DNA of 64,000 bases from positions 682,001 to 746,000 of the forward strand of contig NZ_JAEMNV010000003.1 in the NCBI RefSeq assembly GCF_016482825.1. Reading direction: 5' to 3'. A program made the translations under genes and the position numbers. The first letter of the stretch is position 1. Every line of letters starts with the position of its first letter. Under the pieces are notes generated by a model, which made no database searches, was not told the DNA's origin, and saw only the letters and a program-made list of their open reading frames with translations. Positions 37,216 to 45,639 of this stretch are shown one piece after another. This stretch comes from Antrihabitans stalagmiti. GTDB lineage: Bacteria > Actinomycetota > Actinomycetes > Mycobacteriales > Mycobacteriaceae.

Positions 37216-38355
37216 GTGTCAGGCGTTCGCGAAGTCCCGTTCGCAGCGTCTCCGCGACCCACACTCGGTGTGGAATGGGAGATCGCGCTCGTCGACAAGA
37301 CCTCACGTGATCTCGTCAACAACGCCTCGGACGTCTTCGACGCGGTAGGTGAATTGCGGGCACACGACGGCACACAGCAGGTCACGAAGGAATTGCTGCG
37401 CAACACCGTCGAGTTGGTCACCGGCGTGCACAACACGGTCGGGGAAGCTATCGGCGAACTCGGCGCGACGATGGACGTCGTCCGCCGGGCAGCCGACCCA
37501 CTCGGTGTCGACTTGTATTGCGCCGGAACACATCCTTTCGCACAGTGGTCCACTCAACAGCTCACACGATCGCCGCACTACGACGAGCTGATCGAGCGCA
37601 CCCAGTGGTGGGGACGTCAGATGCTCATCTGGGGTGTGCACGTACACGTCGGGGTGTCGCATCGGGAGAAGGTCTTTCCGATCCTCAACTCGCTGCTGCT
37701 GCAATACCCGCACCTGCTTGCGTTGTCCGCGTCGTCACCGATGTGGGCCGGCGCCGACACCGGCTACGCGAGTAATCGCGCCTTGATGTTTCAGCAGCTA
37801 CCGACTGCCGGTTTGCCGTTCCAATTCGAGAACTGGTCGCAGTTCGAATCGTTCATTCACGACCAGCTCAAAACCGGCGTGATCGACCAACTCGGCGGTA
37901 TGCACTGGGACATCCGGCCGGCACCGAAGTGGGGCACGATCGAGGTCCGTGTTTGCGACGGTGTCTCGACTCGGTCGGAACTCGCGGCGTTGGTTGCCCT
38001 GATTCATTGCCTGATCGTCGACCTCGACCGTCGGCTGGAAGACGGCGAGACACTGCCGAGTATTCCGCCGTGGCACGTGCAGGAAAACAAGTGGCGGGCC
38101 GCGCGTTACGGGCTCGATGCCGAGATCATTCTCGATGCGGATAGCAACGAGAGGCTCATCACCGCCGATCTCGACGATCTGCTGGAACGTCTCGCCCCGA
38201 CGGCTGTGCGGTTGGGTTGCTCCGACGAGCTGGCCAAGGTTGCCGAAATCCCTCGTCGCGGCGCGTCCTACCAGCGGCAACGCCAGGTCGCGGCCGACGC
38301 GAACGGCGATCTGGTCGCTGTGGTGAACTCACTCGTCCGGGAGCTCGATTCGTGA
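37216..38355 (+). CDS. ybdK: carboxylate-amine ligase / glutamate-cysteine ligase YbdK family
   Basis: 379-residue GCS2-family ATP-dependent ligase. Conserved GVEWEIALVD at the N-terminus, HVHVGVSHREKVFPILN, SSPMWAG and RVCDGVSTRSE. YbdK proteins have weak gamma-glutamylcysteine ligase activity; the physiological product in this lineage, which uses mycothiol, is unclear. GTG start six bases after sodC; the M. tuberculosis orthologue Rv0433 also follows sodC. Confidence 0.9.
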   Translation: MSGVREVPFAASPRPTLGVEWEIALVDKTSRDLVNNASDVFDAVGELRAHDGTQQVTKELLRNTVELVTGVHNTVGEAIGELGATMDVVRRAADPLGVDLYCAGTHPFAQWSTQQLTRSPHYDELIERTQWWGRQMLIWGVHVHVGVSHREKVFPILNSLLLQYPHLLALSASSPMWAGADTGYASNRALMFQQLPTAGLPFQFENWSQFESFIHDQLKTGVIDQLGGMHWDIRPAPKWGTIEVRVCDGVSTRSELAALVALIHCLIVDLDRRLEDGETLPSIPPWHVQENKWRAARYGLDAEIILDADSNERLITADLDDLLERLAPTAVRLGCSDELAKVAEIPRRGASYQRQRQVAADANGDLVAVVNSLVRELDS

Positions 38356-38443
38356 TGTGATCGAGGTGTTCCGGCTGCCGGTCGCGTGGCGCGTCCGTTG
38401 CGTCTCGGCGAATCAGCGGTGAACGCTCGCTTATTATTTCGAT

Positions 38444-39787
38444 GTGTCGAACAAGGTCATGCATGGGGGAGCTGTGCACAAGGAGCGATCATCCGTCGCG
38501 GTGATCGCTGCTCTTGTCGGCGGCGCCATCCTGCTGATCGGTTTGCAGATCGCTGCGACCCGAGAAGGTCTTGTCGGTCCGATCTGGGGTCTGATCAGGG
38601 AATACGGCGCGACGCCCGCGCTGTGGTCGGTGCCGTGGGCTGGTCTCGCGGTCGCCATGGTCGGGCTGAGCAATCGGCGCAGAACCATTGCCCTTTCGGC
38701 GGCTCTTGTCGTCGACATCGTCGTCCTCGGAATTCGTCTGATCATCGGCAATCGGCTTGCCCTCGGCAGCGGACCGCTGATCGTGCTGACGGTGCTCACT
38801 ATTTACGCCGCCGTGCGCTGGTCGGACCACGAGCGGGTGGCTGCGTTGCGCGCCTGCGCGCTCGGCTTTCTGCTCATCGTTGCGGCGAAGGTCGCGGCAA
38901 CCTTCCTGCCGCTGACGGCGTTGACCCGACCGATGGTGCTCGACGAATACGCGAAGGTGGCCGACCACGCGCTCGGCAACCCGTCCTGGCTGGTCTTTCA
39001 GGTCGTCGACGCTCTCGGACCGGTGGGCAACGGCATCATCCACGTCGTCTACAACGAGTTACCGCTTGCCACCATGGTTGTGGCGTTCTGGCAACTCCGC
39101 AACATTCGACTCGGGCCGGAGTACTGGCCGAGTCACTATCTGGTCCGGACCTTCCTGGTGATGGCGATGATCGGACCCCTGTTCTACTTCGTCTTCCCGC
39201 TCGTCGGTCCGGTGTACGCCTTTTCGACCGAGGGCAACGGATATCAGGTCTCCGACATCTGGCCGCACATCGTGCCGACAATCGACGTGAACCCCGTCGA
39301 GATCCCCTTCGACGACGAGACGCCGCGCAACTGTATGCCGAGTATGCACACGGCCTGGGCACTCGCCATCTTCGTGCACTCCCGCGGCGGACCTCGGTGG
39401 TTGCGCTACCTCGGTGCCTTCTGGTTGGTCGGAACACTCACCGCGACACTGGGTTTCGGCTATCACTACGGCGTGGATCTGCTTGCGGGCGCGTTCCTCT
39501 TTCTCTGCGTGGAGAGCGCGCTGCGTGACTCCGATCGAGGCTGGGGCTGGTTCAGGATTCGACTGGTCGTCAGTTTCGCGGTGTTGATGCTCGTGCTGAT
39601 GTGGGCGGTTCGATACCTCGCGGTGCAGATGGCGCAATACGCCCAAATTGCGGGTCCGCTGCTCGTTGCGACCATGGCAGCGGCTGTCGTCGCTTTCTAC
39701 GCAACGTTTTACGCCAGACCGGACTCGACTCTCGGAATCTGGGGTCGGCGTCCTGTCGAAGCTACATCGGACAGAGACACCGTTTAG
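38444..39787 (+). CDS. PAP2/AUR1-like membrane enzyme, paralogue A
   Basis: 447-residue polytopic membrane protein of the PAP2_3 group, related to AUR1-type inositol phosphoryl transferases and lipid phosphatases. Catalytic motifs CMPSMHTAWA (C297, H302) and GYHYGVD (H341, D345). The loop RPMVLDEYAKVADHALGNPSW is shared with the next gene. From GTG 38444 it aligns without gaps to paralogue B started at GTG 39841, which supports both starts. A TTATTATTT stretch lies just before the start, suggesting a leaderless mRNA. Confidence 0.85.
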   Translation: MSNKVMHGGAVHKERSSVAVIAALVGGAILLIGLQIAATREGLVGPIWGLIREYGATPALWSVPWAGLAVAMVGLSNRRRTIALSAALVVDIVVLGIRLIIGNRLALGSGPLIVLTVLTIYAAVRWSDHERVAALRACALGFLLIVAAKVAATFLPLTALTRPMVLDEYAKVADHALGNPSWLVFQVVDALGPVGNGIIHVVYNELPLATMVVAFWQLRNIRLGPEYWPSHYLVRTFLVMAMIGPLFYFVFPLVGPVYAFSTEGNGYQVSDIWPHIVPTIDVNPVEIPFDDETPRNCMPSMHTAWALAIFVHSRGGPRWLRYLGAFWLVGTLTATLGFGYHYGVDLLAGAFLFLCVESALRDSDRGWGWFRIRLVVSFAVLMLVLMWAVRYLAVQMAQYAQIAGPLLVATMAAAVVAFYATFYARPDSTLGIWGRRPVEATSDRDTV

Positions 39788-39840
39788 CTCGGACGCTCGA
39801 CGAATACGGTCTTTGTTCATCTGCCGTTTACTATGTTCGG

Positions 39841-41187
39841 GTGCTGTTCAAAGCCCCGAAGGGGGGGTTCCCGGGTTCGAAGGCGTCGCTGACGCTTGTC
39901 TTGATCTTGATCGGTACCTGCGCGGCTCTGATGATCGGCGTCCAACTCGCCGCGGAGCATTTCGGATTTCAAGGCCCGATACATAGTCTGATCAGCGATT
40001 ACATCGCGACACCCAAGGCTGTGTCTGTGCCGTGGGCCGGTTTCGGTCTGGCGTTGATCGGTCTCGACAATCGCCGACGCGCCATCGCACTTGTTGCCGC
40101 GATCGGGATCGACCTCGTATTTATGCTCGAGCGCGTCCTGCGTGGCGGCGTGTTCACGTTCGGAAACGGTCCGCTGATCGTGCTGACGGCGATCGCCGTC
40201 GTTGCCGCTGTGCGGTGGATGGGTGCCGAGAAGGCCAGCGCGCTACGCGGCGTTGCGTTCGGCGCACTTTTGATCGTCGCGTCGAAGGTCGCCGTCACCT
40301 GGCTGCAGATATCGGCGATCACGCGGCCGATGGTGCTCGACGAATACACCCAACTTGCCGACCACGCACTCGGTAACCCGTCGTGGGCTGCGTTGCGGCT
40401 GATGGACGCACTCGGGCCGGTCGGTCAGGCGTTCATCGACTGGATCTATTTCGAGCTGCCGATCGCTGCGATGCTGGTCGCCTTCTGGCAGTTGCGCCAC
40501 GTCGGTCGGAATCCCTTCGCGTGGCCGACGCATCACCTCGTTCGCACGTTTATGGTGCTGGCCATCATCGGGCCGGTGTTCTACCTGATCTTCCCGCTTG
40601 TCGGTCCGGTGTTCGCCTTCGGTGCGGACGGTGCCGGGTTCCAGATTTCCGATAGTTGGCCAGGCGGTCAGCCGCCGTTCGACCTGACGCCGCAGCCGAT
40701 GCTGTTCGACGACTTCACACCGCGCAACTGCATGCCGAGTATGCACACCGCGTGGGCGCTCGCGCTGTTCATCCATTCCCGGTCGGGTCCATGGTGGGTG
40801 CGGCTGTTCGGCACCGTGTGGCTCGTCGGAACGCTTGTCGCGACGTTGGGATTCGGCTATCACTACGGCGTCGATCTCTTGGCGGGCGCTGTGCTTTGCC
40901 TGACCGTCGAGGCTGCACTGCGTGATCCCGAACGTGGTTGGGGTTGGTTCCGTTTCCGGCTCGTGGCCGGCGGCACCTTGCTCTTCGCGGCGCAGTTGCT
41001 GTCGTTCCGCTACCTGCCGGTGCAACTCGCCGAATACCCGGAACTCGGTGGCTTCCTTCTCATCGGTACGGTCGCGGCGTTCGGTTGCGCTTTCTACGCG
41101 ACCTTCTTTGCGAGGCCCGGCGGGACACTGGCCGCCTGGGGTGGCCGCGTAGAGGTCGAGCGGGAAGTGGAACTGGCGGCTCGCTAG
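39841..41187 (+). CDS. PAP2/AUR1-like membrane enzyme, paralogue B
   Basis: 448-residue tandem paralogue of the preceding gene, with the same motifs at the same residue numbers (C297, H302 in CMPSMHTAWA; GYHYGVDLLAG). The N-termini also match (VQLAA...GPIHSLI, ATPKAVSVPWAG). Starts with GTG directly after a TACTATG box, again suggesting leaderless expression, 53 bp after paralogue A. The last codon shares a CTAG with the stop of the convergent HxlR gene. Substrate unknown; probably a phospholipid head group transfer or phosphate release at the outer membrane face. Confidence 0.85.
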   Translation: MLFKAPKGGFPGSKASLTLVLILIGTCAALMIGVQLAAEHFGFQGPIHSLISDYIATPKAVSVPWAGFGLALIGLDNRRRAIALVAAIGIDLVFMLERVLRGGVFTFGNGPLIVLTAIAVVAAVRWMGAEKASALRGVAFGALLIVASKVAVTWLQISAITRPMVLDEYTQLADHALGNPSWAALRLMDALGPVGQAFIDWIYFELPIAAMLVAFWQLRHVGRNPFAWPTHHLVRTFMVLAIIGPVFYLIFPLVGPVFAFGADGAGFQISDSWPGGQPPFDLTPQPMLFDDFTPRNCMPSMHTAWALALFIHSRSGPWWVRLFGTVWLVGTLVATLGFGYHYGVDLLAGAVLCLTVEAALRDPERGWGWFRFRLVAGGTLLFAAQLLSFRYLPVQLAEYPELGGFLLIGTVAAFGCAFYATFFARPGGTLAAWGGRVEVEREVELAAR

Positions 41188-41651
41188 TTCGGTGTGGGTG
41201 ACGGAGCCGCGCCGGGACCTGGCAGCAGGTCGACGTTGTCCGCGTGGATCGGCTCTCCGCAGTGACTGCACCGTTGATCCACTCTGCCGATCTCACCGCA
41301 GGTGTGATGGCGATAGAGCACAGGTGGACCGGCGTCGCCTGCAAGCCACCGATCCCCCCAGTTGGCCATCGCCATCAGCATGTCGATGAGCTCGGTGCCC
41401 TTCTCGGTCAGCACGTATTCGTAGCGTGGTCGCCGGTCGTACGGTCGGCGGTCGAGCACGCCGTTGTCGACGAGATGGTTCAGCCGCTCGGTCAACACTT
41501 TGCGCGAGATTCCGAGGTCGGTTTGGATCGCATCGAATCGGGTGGATCCTGCCCATACGTCTCGCAGGATCAGTGGTGACCAGGGCTCGCCGACGACGTC
41601 GAGGGTCCTGGCGATCGAGCAGGCCATGTCCTGGAAGTTCGTGCGTTGCAT
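41184..41651 (-). CDS. HxlR family regulator with C-terminal zinc-ribbon-like motif
   Basis: 155 residues: winged HTH of the HxlR family (CSIARTLDVVGEPWSPLILRDV, ISRKVLTERLNHLVDNGVLDRRPY) followed by a tail with HHTCG and CSHCGEPIH, likely a metal-binding ribbon. Divergent from a PPOX-type oxidoreductase, with two GGAACC-type dyads between them. Confidence 0.9.
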   Translation of the reverse strand: MQRTNFQDMACSIARTLDVVGEPWSPLILRDVWAGSTRFDAIQTDLGISRKVLTERLNHLVDNGVLDRRPYDRRPRYEYVLTEKGTELIDMLMAMANWGDRWLAGDAGPPVLYRHHTCGEIGRVDQRCSHCGEPIHADNVDLLPGPGAAPSPTPN

Positions 41652-41669
41652 GGAGTCAGTCTAGCAATT

Positions 41670-41726
41670 GGGGTTCCTTGAGGGAACTCTGGATGTTACC
41701 GTCGTGGGGTCTTCTGAAGGAACCCC
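41670..41726. promoter_or_regulatory. paired HxlR-type operators
   Basis: Two dyads in the divergent interval: GTTCC-TTGAG-GGAAC within 41670-41689, and a related GGGGTCTTCTGAAGGAACCCC-like site at 41706-41726. The outer halves GGGGTTCCTT and AAGGAACCCC are also an exact 10-bp inverted pair. HxlR regulators usually bind two such sites between themselves and a divergent target. Confidence 0.6.
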
Positions 41727-41739
41727 GAAAGGAACGGTC

Positions 41740-42126
41740 ATGACCATCGAACCAGACATCCGGCTTGTACTCGACGGCAATCCGCTCGCCCACGTCGCCA
41801 GCGTCCTTCCCGACGGTGGACCCCATTCGGTTCCCGTATGGATCGGTACCGAAGGCGATCACATCGCCATCTTCACCGGGCCCGGTTCGCGAAAGGCTCG
41901 CAACCTGCGGCGCGACCCACGTGTTGCACTGTCGTTGACGCCGCCCGACAACCCGTTCGAGCCCGTCATCCTACGAGGCAGGGTCGTCGAATGGGTGGAG
42001 GGTGACGCAGGCTGGGCCATCGTCGACCGAATTGCGCTCAAGTACACAGGTCAGACCTACCCTCGCGACGAGGTGCGGGTTGCCGCTCTCATCGAGCCCG
42101 ACCACCAGTCCATCGGCATGGGCTGA
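41740..42126 (+). CDS. PPOX-class F420/flavin-dependent oxidoreductase
   Basis: 128-residue split-barrel protein of the pyridoxamine 5'-phosphate oxidase-like superfamily; in Mycobacteriales such proteins often use F420. Motifs: LAHVASVLPDGGPHSVPVWIG, FTGPGSRKARNLRRDPRVALSL, and an ending in VAALIEPDH. ATG 41740 has AAAGGA 7 bases upstream. Divergent from HxlR, its likely regulator. The F420 produced by the fgd system at the start of the window could feed it. Confidence 0.85.
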   Translation: MTIEPDIRLVLDGNPLAHVASVLPDGGPHSVPVWIGTEGDHIAIFTGPGSRKARNLRRDPRVALSLTPPDNPFEPVILRGRVVEWVEGDAGWAIVDRIALKYTGQTYPRDEVRVAALIEPDHQSIGMG

Positions 42127-42246
42127 GTTGGCACCGAGCTTGCCGAGTGGGCAATGGCTGTGAATTCCACTCGAACGATGCCGCAGCGAAAGCCCACTCG
42201 CGGATGGATGTCGAAGTGTCGACCCCGACTCCGACCTGTAGGTGCG

Positions 42247-42267
42247 GATCGCTCGGACCGAGTGATC
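42247..42267. promoter_or_regulatory. 21-bp inverted repeat before the DHFR-like gene
   Basis: GATC-G-CTCGG-A-CCGAG-T-GATC, one mismatched pair, ending 20 bp before the start codon. Operator-like. Confidence 0.45.
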
Positions 42268-42287
42268 ACCTACGAGAGGTAGAGACC

Positions 42288-42884
42288 ATGGGACGCGTAT
42301 TTTCCAACATGTCGATGTCGCTGGACGGTTTCATCGAGGATGCCCACGGTAGCGTCGACCAGCTCTTCGAGTGGTACACGTCGGGTCCGGTCGAGACGAA
42401 GACCGCGAACGATGGCGTCACATTCAACCAGTCGGACGAAGACGCCGAGCTGATGGAGCAGGTAGTCGCAGGCATCGGCGCGCTGGTCACCGGTCGGACG
42501 CTGTTCGACCTGACGCAGGGCTGGGGTGGGTCGCATCCTGTCGGCGTCCCCGTAGTCGTTGTGACGCACAACGTCCCGACCGCCGAGGAATGGCCGCATC
42601 AGGACGCGCCGTTCACGTTCGTCACTGACGGTATCGAGGCGGCGATCGCGAAAGCGAAGGAACTCGCGGGCGACAAGGACGTCGTCATCGCCAGCACGAC
42701 CATCGCGCAGCAGGCACTCGATGCCCAGCTTCTCGACATGATCAGCGTCGACCTGGTGCCCTACCTGTTGGGATCCGGCAAACCGTACTTCGCCAATCTC
42801 GCCAACAAGCCTGTGCGACTGGAGAATCCGACTATCCGGAAGGGCAATCGCGCCACACATCTGACCTACGAGGTGCGCTACTGA
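42288..42884 (+). CDS. DHFR/RibD-like reductase
   Basis: 198-residue NADPH-dependent reductase-fold protein of the RibD C-terminal family. It has MSMSLDGFIEDAHG near the N-terminus, GALVTGRTLFD, PVVVVTHN and DVVIASTTIAQQALDAQLLDMISVDLVPYLLGSG. It does not belong to the folate or riboflavin genes here, and its substrate is unknown. GAGAGGTAG precedes ATG 42288. Confidence 0.88.
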   Translation: MGRVFSNMSMSLDGFIEDAHGSVDQLFEWYTSGPVETKTANDGVTFNQSDEDAELMEQVVAGIGALVTGRTLFDLTQGWGGSHPVGVPVVVVTHNVPTAEEWPHQDAPFTFVTDGIEAAIAKAKELAGDKDVVIASTTIAQQALDAQLLDMISVDLVPYLLGSGKPYFANLANKPVRLENPTIRKGNRATHLTYEVRY

Positions 42885-42885
42885 G

Positions 42886-43239
42886 TCAGTCGTCCTCGTC
42901 GTTGTCGAGCTCGTCGTCGGCCATCTCGTTGACGGCCAACAGGCCGTCGCGACCACGCTGCTCGCGATAGGCAACCCGACCGACCATGTGCGCGATCACG
43001 GGTGCGGTCAGGATCGTGAAGAGACCGACGAGGACCAGCATCCAGATGTCGATGTTGCCGCGCAACCGAATCACGGCCCCGATCAGCACGAGGATCAGTC
43101 CGACGACCTGAGGCTTGGTCGCCGAGTGCATCCGCGACAGGGTGTCGGGGAAACGGACGATCCCGATGGCAGCCGTCAGCGCGAGTAGGGCGCCGACGAG
43201 GATGAAGGTGGCGGCAATGACGTTGAGCACGGCGGTCAT
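42886..43239 (-). CDS. mnhG: Mrp antiporter subunit MnhG/MrpG
   Basis: 117-residue subunit of the multisubunit Na+(K+)/H+ antiporter. Three membrane segments with the family pattern IVRFPDTLSRMHSATKPQVVGL. Acidic C-terminal tail. Last gene of the operon; its ATG overlaps the mnhF stop by four bases. Confidence 0.93.
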   Translation of the reverse strand: MTAVLNVIAATFILVGALLALTAAIGIVRFPDTLSRMHSATKPQVVGLILVLIGAVIRLRGNIDIWMLVLVGLFTILTAPVIAHMVGRVAYREQRGRDGLLAVNEMADDELDNDEDD

Positions 43240-43496
43240 TCGTCGTCACTCACCCTGAATCGGGTGACGCTCGCCGAGCCGAGGAAGCCGACCAGCGACA
43301 GCGCGACGATGGCAGGCACGATCGTCGTATCGCCGCTGTAGGCAGCCCAGACCGCGAGACCCGCCATCGACACGGCGATGAGGGTGTCGATCGCGATCAT
43401 TCGGTCGAGGGTGTTCGGTCCCGCAAGCGCACGATAGGACGTGAGAATCGCGGCTGCCAGCAACATGGTTCCGGCGATGATGTCGACGACGTTCAT
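43236..43496 (-). CDS. mnhF: Mrp antiporter subunit MnhF/MrpF
   Basis: 86 residues, three membrane segments, with the family motif YRALAGPNTLDRMIAIDTL. ATG 43496 overlaps the mnhE stop by four bases, which fixes the start inside a longer open frame. Confidence 0.92.
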   Translation of the reverse strand: MNVVDIIAGTMLLAAAILTSYRALAGPNTLDRMIAIDTLIAVSMAGLAVWAAYSGDTTIVPAIVALSLVGFLGSASVTRFRVSDDE

Positions 43497-44026
43497 CGGT
43501 CCACCTCCGCGATCGGGTGGCGGTCGGCGTCGGGTTCGAACGCCAGAATGAACAGTCGTTCCAGTCGCCGAGTCGAGCGATAGAACTTGGTGACCGCTTC
43601 GTCGCTGCCGACATCGAGGACGTGGACGTAGACGGACCGGCGGTCTTTGTCGATCTCGAGCACCATCGTTCCCGGAATCAAGTTGAGTGCGTCGCAACAC
43701 AACACGAGCACCAGGTCGGATTTGATCGTCAGGCGTACGCGCAGTACCCCTGTGATCGGCGCCGGACCGGGTCGGAGAGCGAGCCACGCGACCTGAACAC
43801 TGGACTCGAGTGCGTAGTACACGATGACGGCGAGCAACTGCAGGATTCGAAGCGGTTGCGCGGTACCTGCAACGCCCACCCGTGGCAGCGGCAACAGGAC
43901 TGTGATCAGCACACCGATGAGCAGTCCGGCGAGCATGTTGCCGATGCTGATGTCGCCCCACAACCAGACGTAGACGATCGCGAGCCACACGATGACGGAG
44001 GTCTGCACGCCTACGGTGCGAGTCAT
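43493..44026 (-). CDS. mnhE: Mrp antiporter subunit MnhE/MrpE
   Basis: 177 residues with two N-terminal membrane segments and a cytoplasmic domain (ITIKSDLVLVLCCDALNLIPGTMVLEID-type pattern, VHVLDVG) characteristic of MrpE. Four-base overlaps with mnhD and mnhF. Confidence 0.93.
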   Translation of the reverse strand: MTRTVGVQTSVIVWLAIVYVWLWGDISIGNMLAGLLIGVLITVLLPLPRVGVAGTAQPLRILQLLAVIVYYALESSVQVAWLALRPGPAPITGVLRVRLTIKSDLVLVLCCDALNLIPGTMVLEIDKDRRSVYVHVLDVGSDEAVTKFYRSTRRLERLFILAFEPDADRHPIAEVDR

Positions 44027-45639
44027 TTTCTCGCTCCTGACATTTCGGTCCAGCCGGGTCCGAGGACGGCGTCGATGTAGATGCTGCGATCCTGCAGGTC
44101 GTTGGCTGCGCGGTCACTGATGCCGATGATCGGTCCCGCGAACACCGTCATCGCAACCCCGATTCCGACGAGCACGACGGTCGGGATGATCATAAATACA
44201 GGCATGCGGCCGACGTCCATCCGCTTGTGGAACGAGACGTCGAAGGACTCGTCGATCAGGGCGGACGGCGCGTTGTCGGCAAGATCGCCTTCCGGCGCGT
44301 CAGCGCGGGAACGCCAGAAGGCTTTGGTCCACACCCGGGCCATGACATAGAGGGTGAGCAGGCTTGTCACCGTGCCGCCGGCAACGAGTATCCACGCGAG
44401 CGAACTTGCTTCGCTGGCACCGGCCTGCAGCAGGAAGACCTTGCCGATGAACCCCGAAAACGGCGGGATGCCACCGAGATTGAGAGCCGGTATGAGGAAC
44501 AGGATGCCGAGAAGTGGGCTCGCTGCCGCGAGACCGCCGAGTCGACGCAACGACGAGGACCCTGCTTGCCGCTCTATCAGTCCGACGACGAGGAACAGAG
44601 TCGTCTGCACGAGAATGTGGTGCGCAACGTAGAACACGGCACCGGCGAGACCGGCTTCGGTCGAGAGCGCGATACCGAACATCATGTAGCCGATATGGCT
44701 GACGAGGGTGAACGAGAGCAGTCGTTTGATGTCGCTCTGGGCGATGGCGCCGAAGATGCCGACAAGCATCGTCAGCAGTCCGGCGACCAGCAGCACGTTG
44801 TCGAGTTCGCCCCCTGGGAACAGCAGCGAATGCGTTCGAATGATCGCGTACACACCGACCTTGGTCAGCAAACCGGCGAAGACCGCGGTCACGGGTGCAG
44901 GGGCGGTGGGGTACGAGTCGGGCAACCAGTTGGACAGCGGGAACACTGCGGCCTTGATACCGAACGCGACGAGCAGCACGGCGAAGATCGCGGTTCGCGT
45001 ACCGGTCGGGACGTCGTCGAGTCGGGCTGCGAGTTGCGCCAGATTGAGCGTTCCGGTTGCCGCGTACGCGAACGCGATGCCGACAAGGAAGATCAGTGAC
45101 GACACCATCGACACCATGACGTAGCTGACGCCTGCGCGCACCCTGTCACCGCTTGCACCCAGCGTCAGGAGGACGAACGAGGCCGCGAGCAGGATTTCGA
45201 AGCCGACGAACAGGTTGAACAGGTCGCCTGCGAGGAACGCGTTCGAAATACCTGCGGACAGTACGAGATACGTCGGTGCGAAGATCGAGGTCGGCTGTTG
45301 GTCGGTGCCGTCGCGGATGCCCTGACCGACGGCGTAGACGATGACGGCAAGGAGCACGATCGACGAGACGACGAGCATCATTGCCGACAGACGGTCGACG
45401 ACGAGGGTGATACCGATCGGCGAATCCCAGCCGCCGACCTGGATCGCGGTCGTACCGTCGCGGTCGGCGAGGTAGAGCAGCACGATCGAAACCGCAAGGG
45501 CGGCGGTCAAGGCGAGGACGGCGGTGAAACGCTGAGTGCGTGGTCGTCTGCCGAGTACGAGTGTCACCGATGCGGCAAGCAACGGGATCAGCACCGGCAG
45601 TGGTGCGAGGGTTCCGACCAGGGCAGGATCGAGTGTCAT
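44023..45639 (-). CDS. mnhD: Mrp antiporter subunit MnhD/MrpD
   Basis: 538-residue NuoL/M/N-like membrane subunit with about 14 segments. The conserved ion-channel Lys/Glu regions appear in LFNLFVGFEILLAASFVLL and AVFPLSNWLPDSYPTAPAPVTAVFAGLLTKVGVYAI. It is one of the two proton-translocating subunits, homologous to complex I antiporter subunits. Four-base overlaps with neighbours. Confidence 0.95.
   Translation of the reverse strand: MTLDPALVGTLAPLPVLIPLLAASVTLVLGRRPRTQRFTAVLALTAALAVSIVLLYLADRDGTTAIQVGGWDSPIGITLVVDRLSAMMLVVSSIVLLAVIVYAVGQGIRDGTDQQPTSIFAPTYLVLSAGISNAFLAGDLFNLFVGFEILLAASFVLLTLGASGDRVRAGVSYVMVSMVSSLIFLVGIAFAYAATGTLNLAQLAARLDDVPTGTRTAIFAVLLVAFGIKAAVFPLSNWLPDSYPTAPAPVTAVFAGLLTKVGVYAIIRTHSLLFPGGELDNVLLVAGLLTMLVGIFGAIAQSDIKRLLSFTLVSHIGYMMFGIALSTEAGLAGAVFYVAHHILVQTTLFLVVGLIERQAGSSSLRRLGGLAAASPLLGILFLIPALNLGGIPPFSGFIGKVFLLQAGASEASSLAWILVAGGTVTSLLTLYVMARVWTKAFWRSRADAPEGDLADNAPSALIDESFDVSFHKRMDVGRMPVFMIIPTVVLVGIGVAMTVFAGPIIGISDRAANDLQDRSIYIDAVLGPGWTEMSGARK

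Noticed and set aside
44350-45100. Long plus-strand frames opposite the Mrp operon
   Set aside because: Gln/Arg/Asp-rich antisense frames of membrane-protein genes with no start signals or domains.
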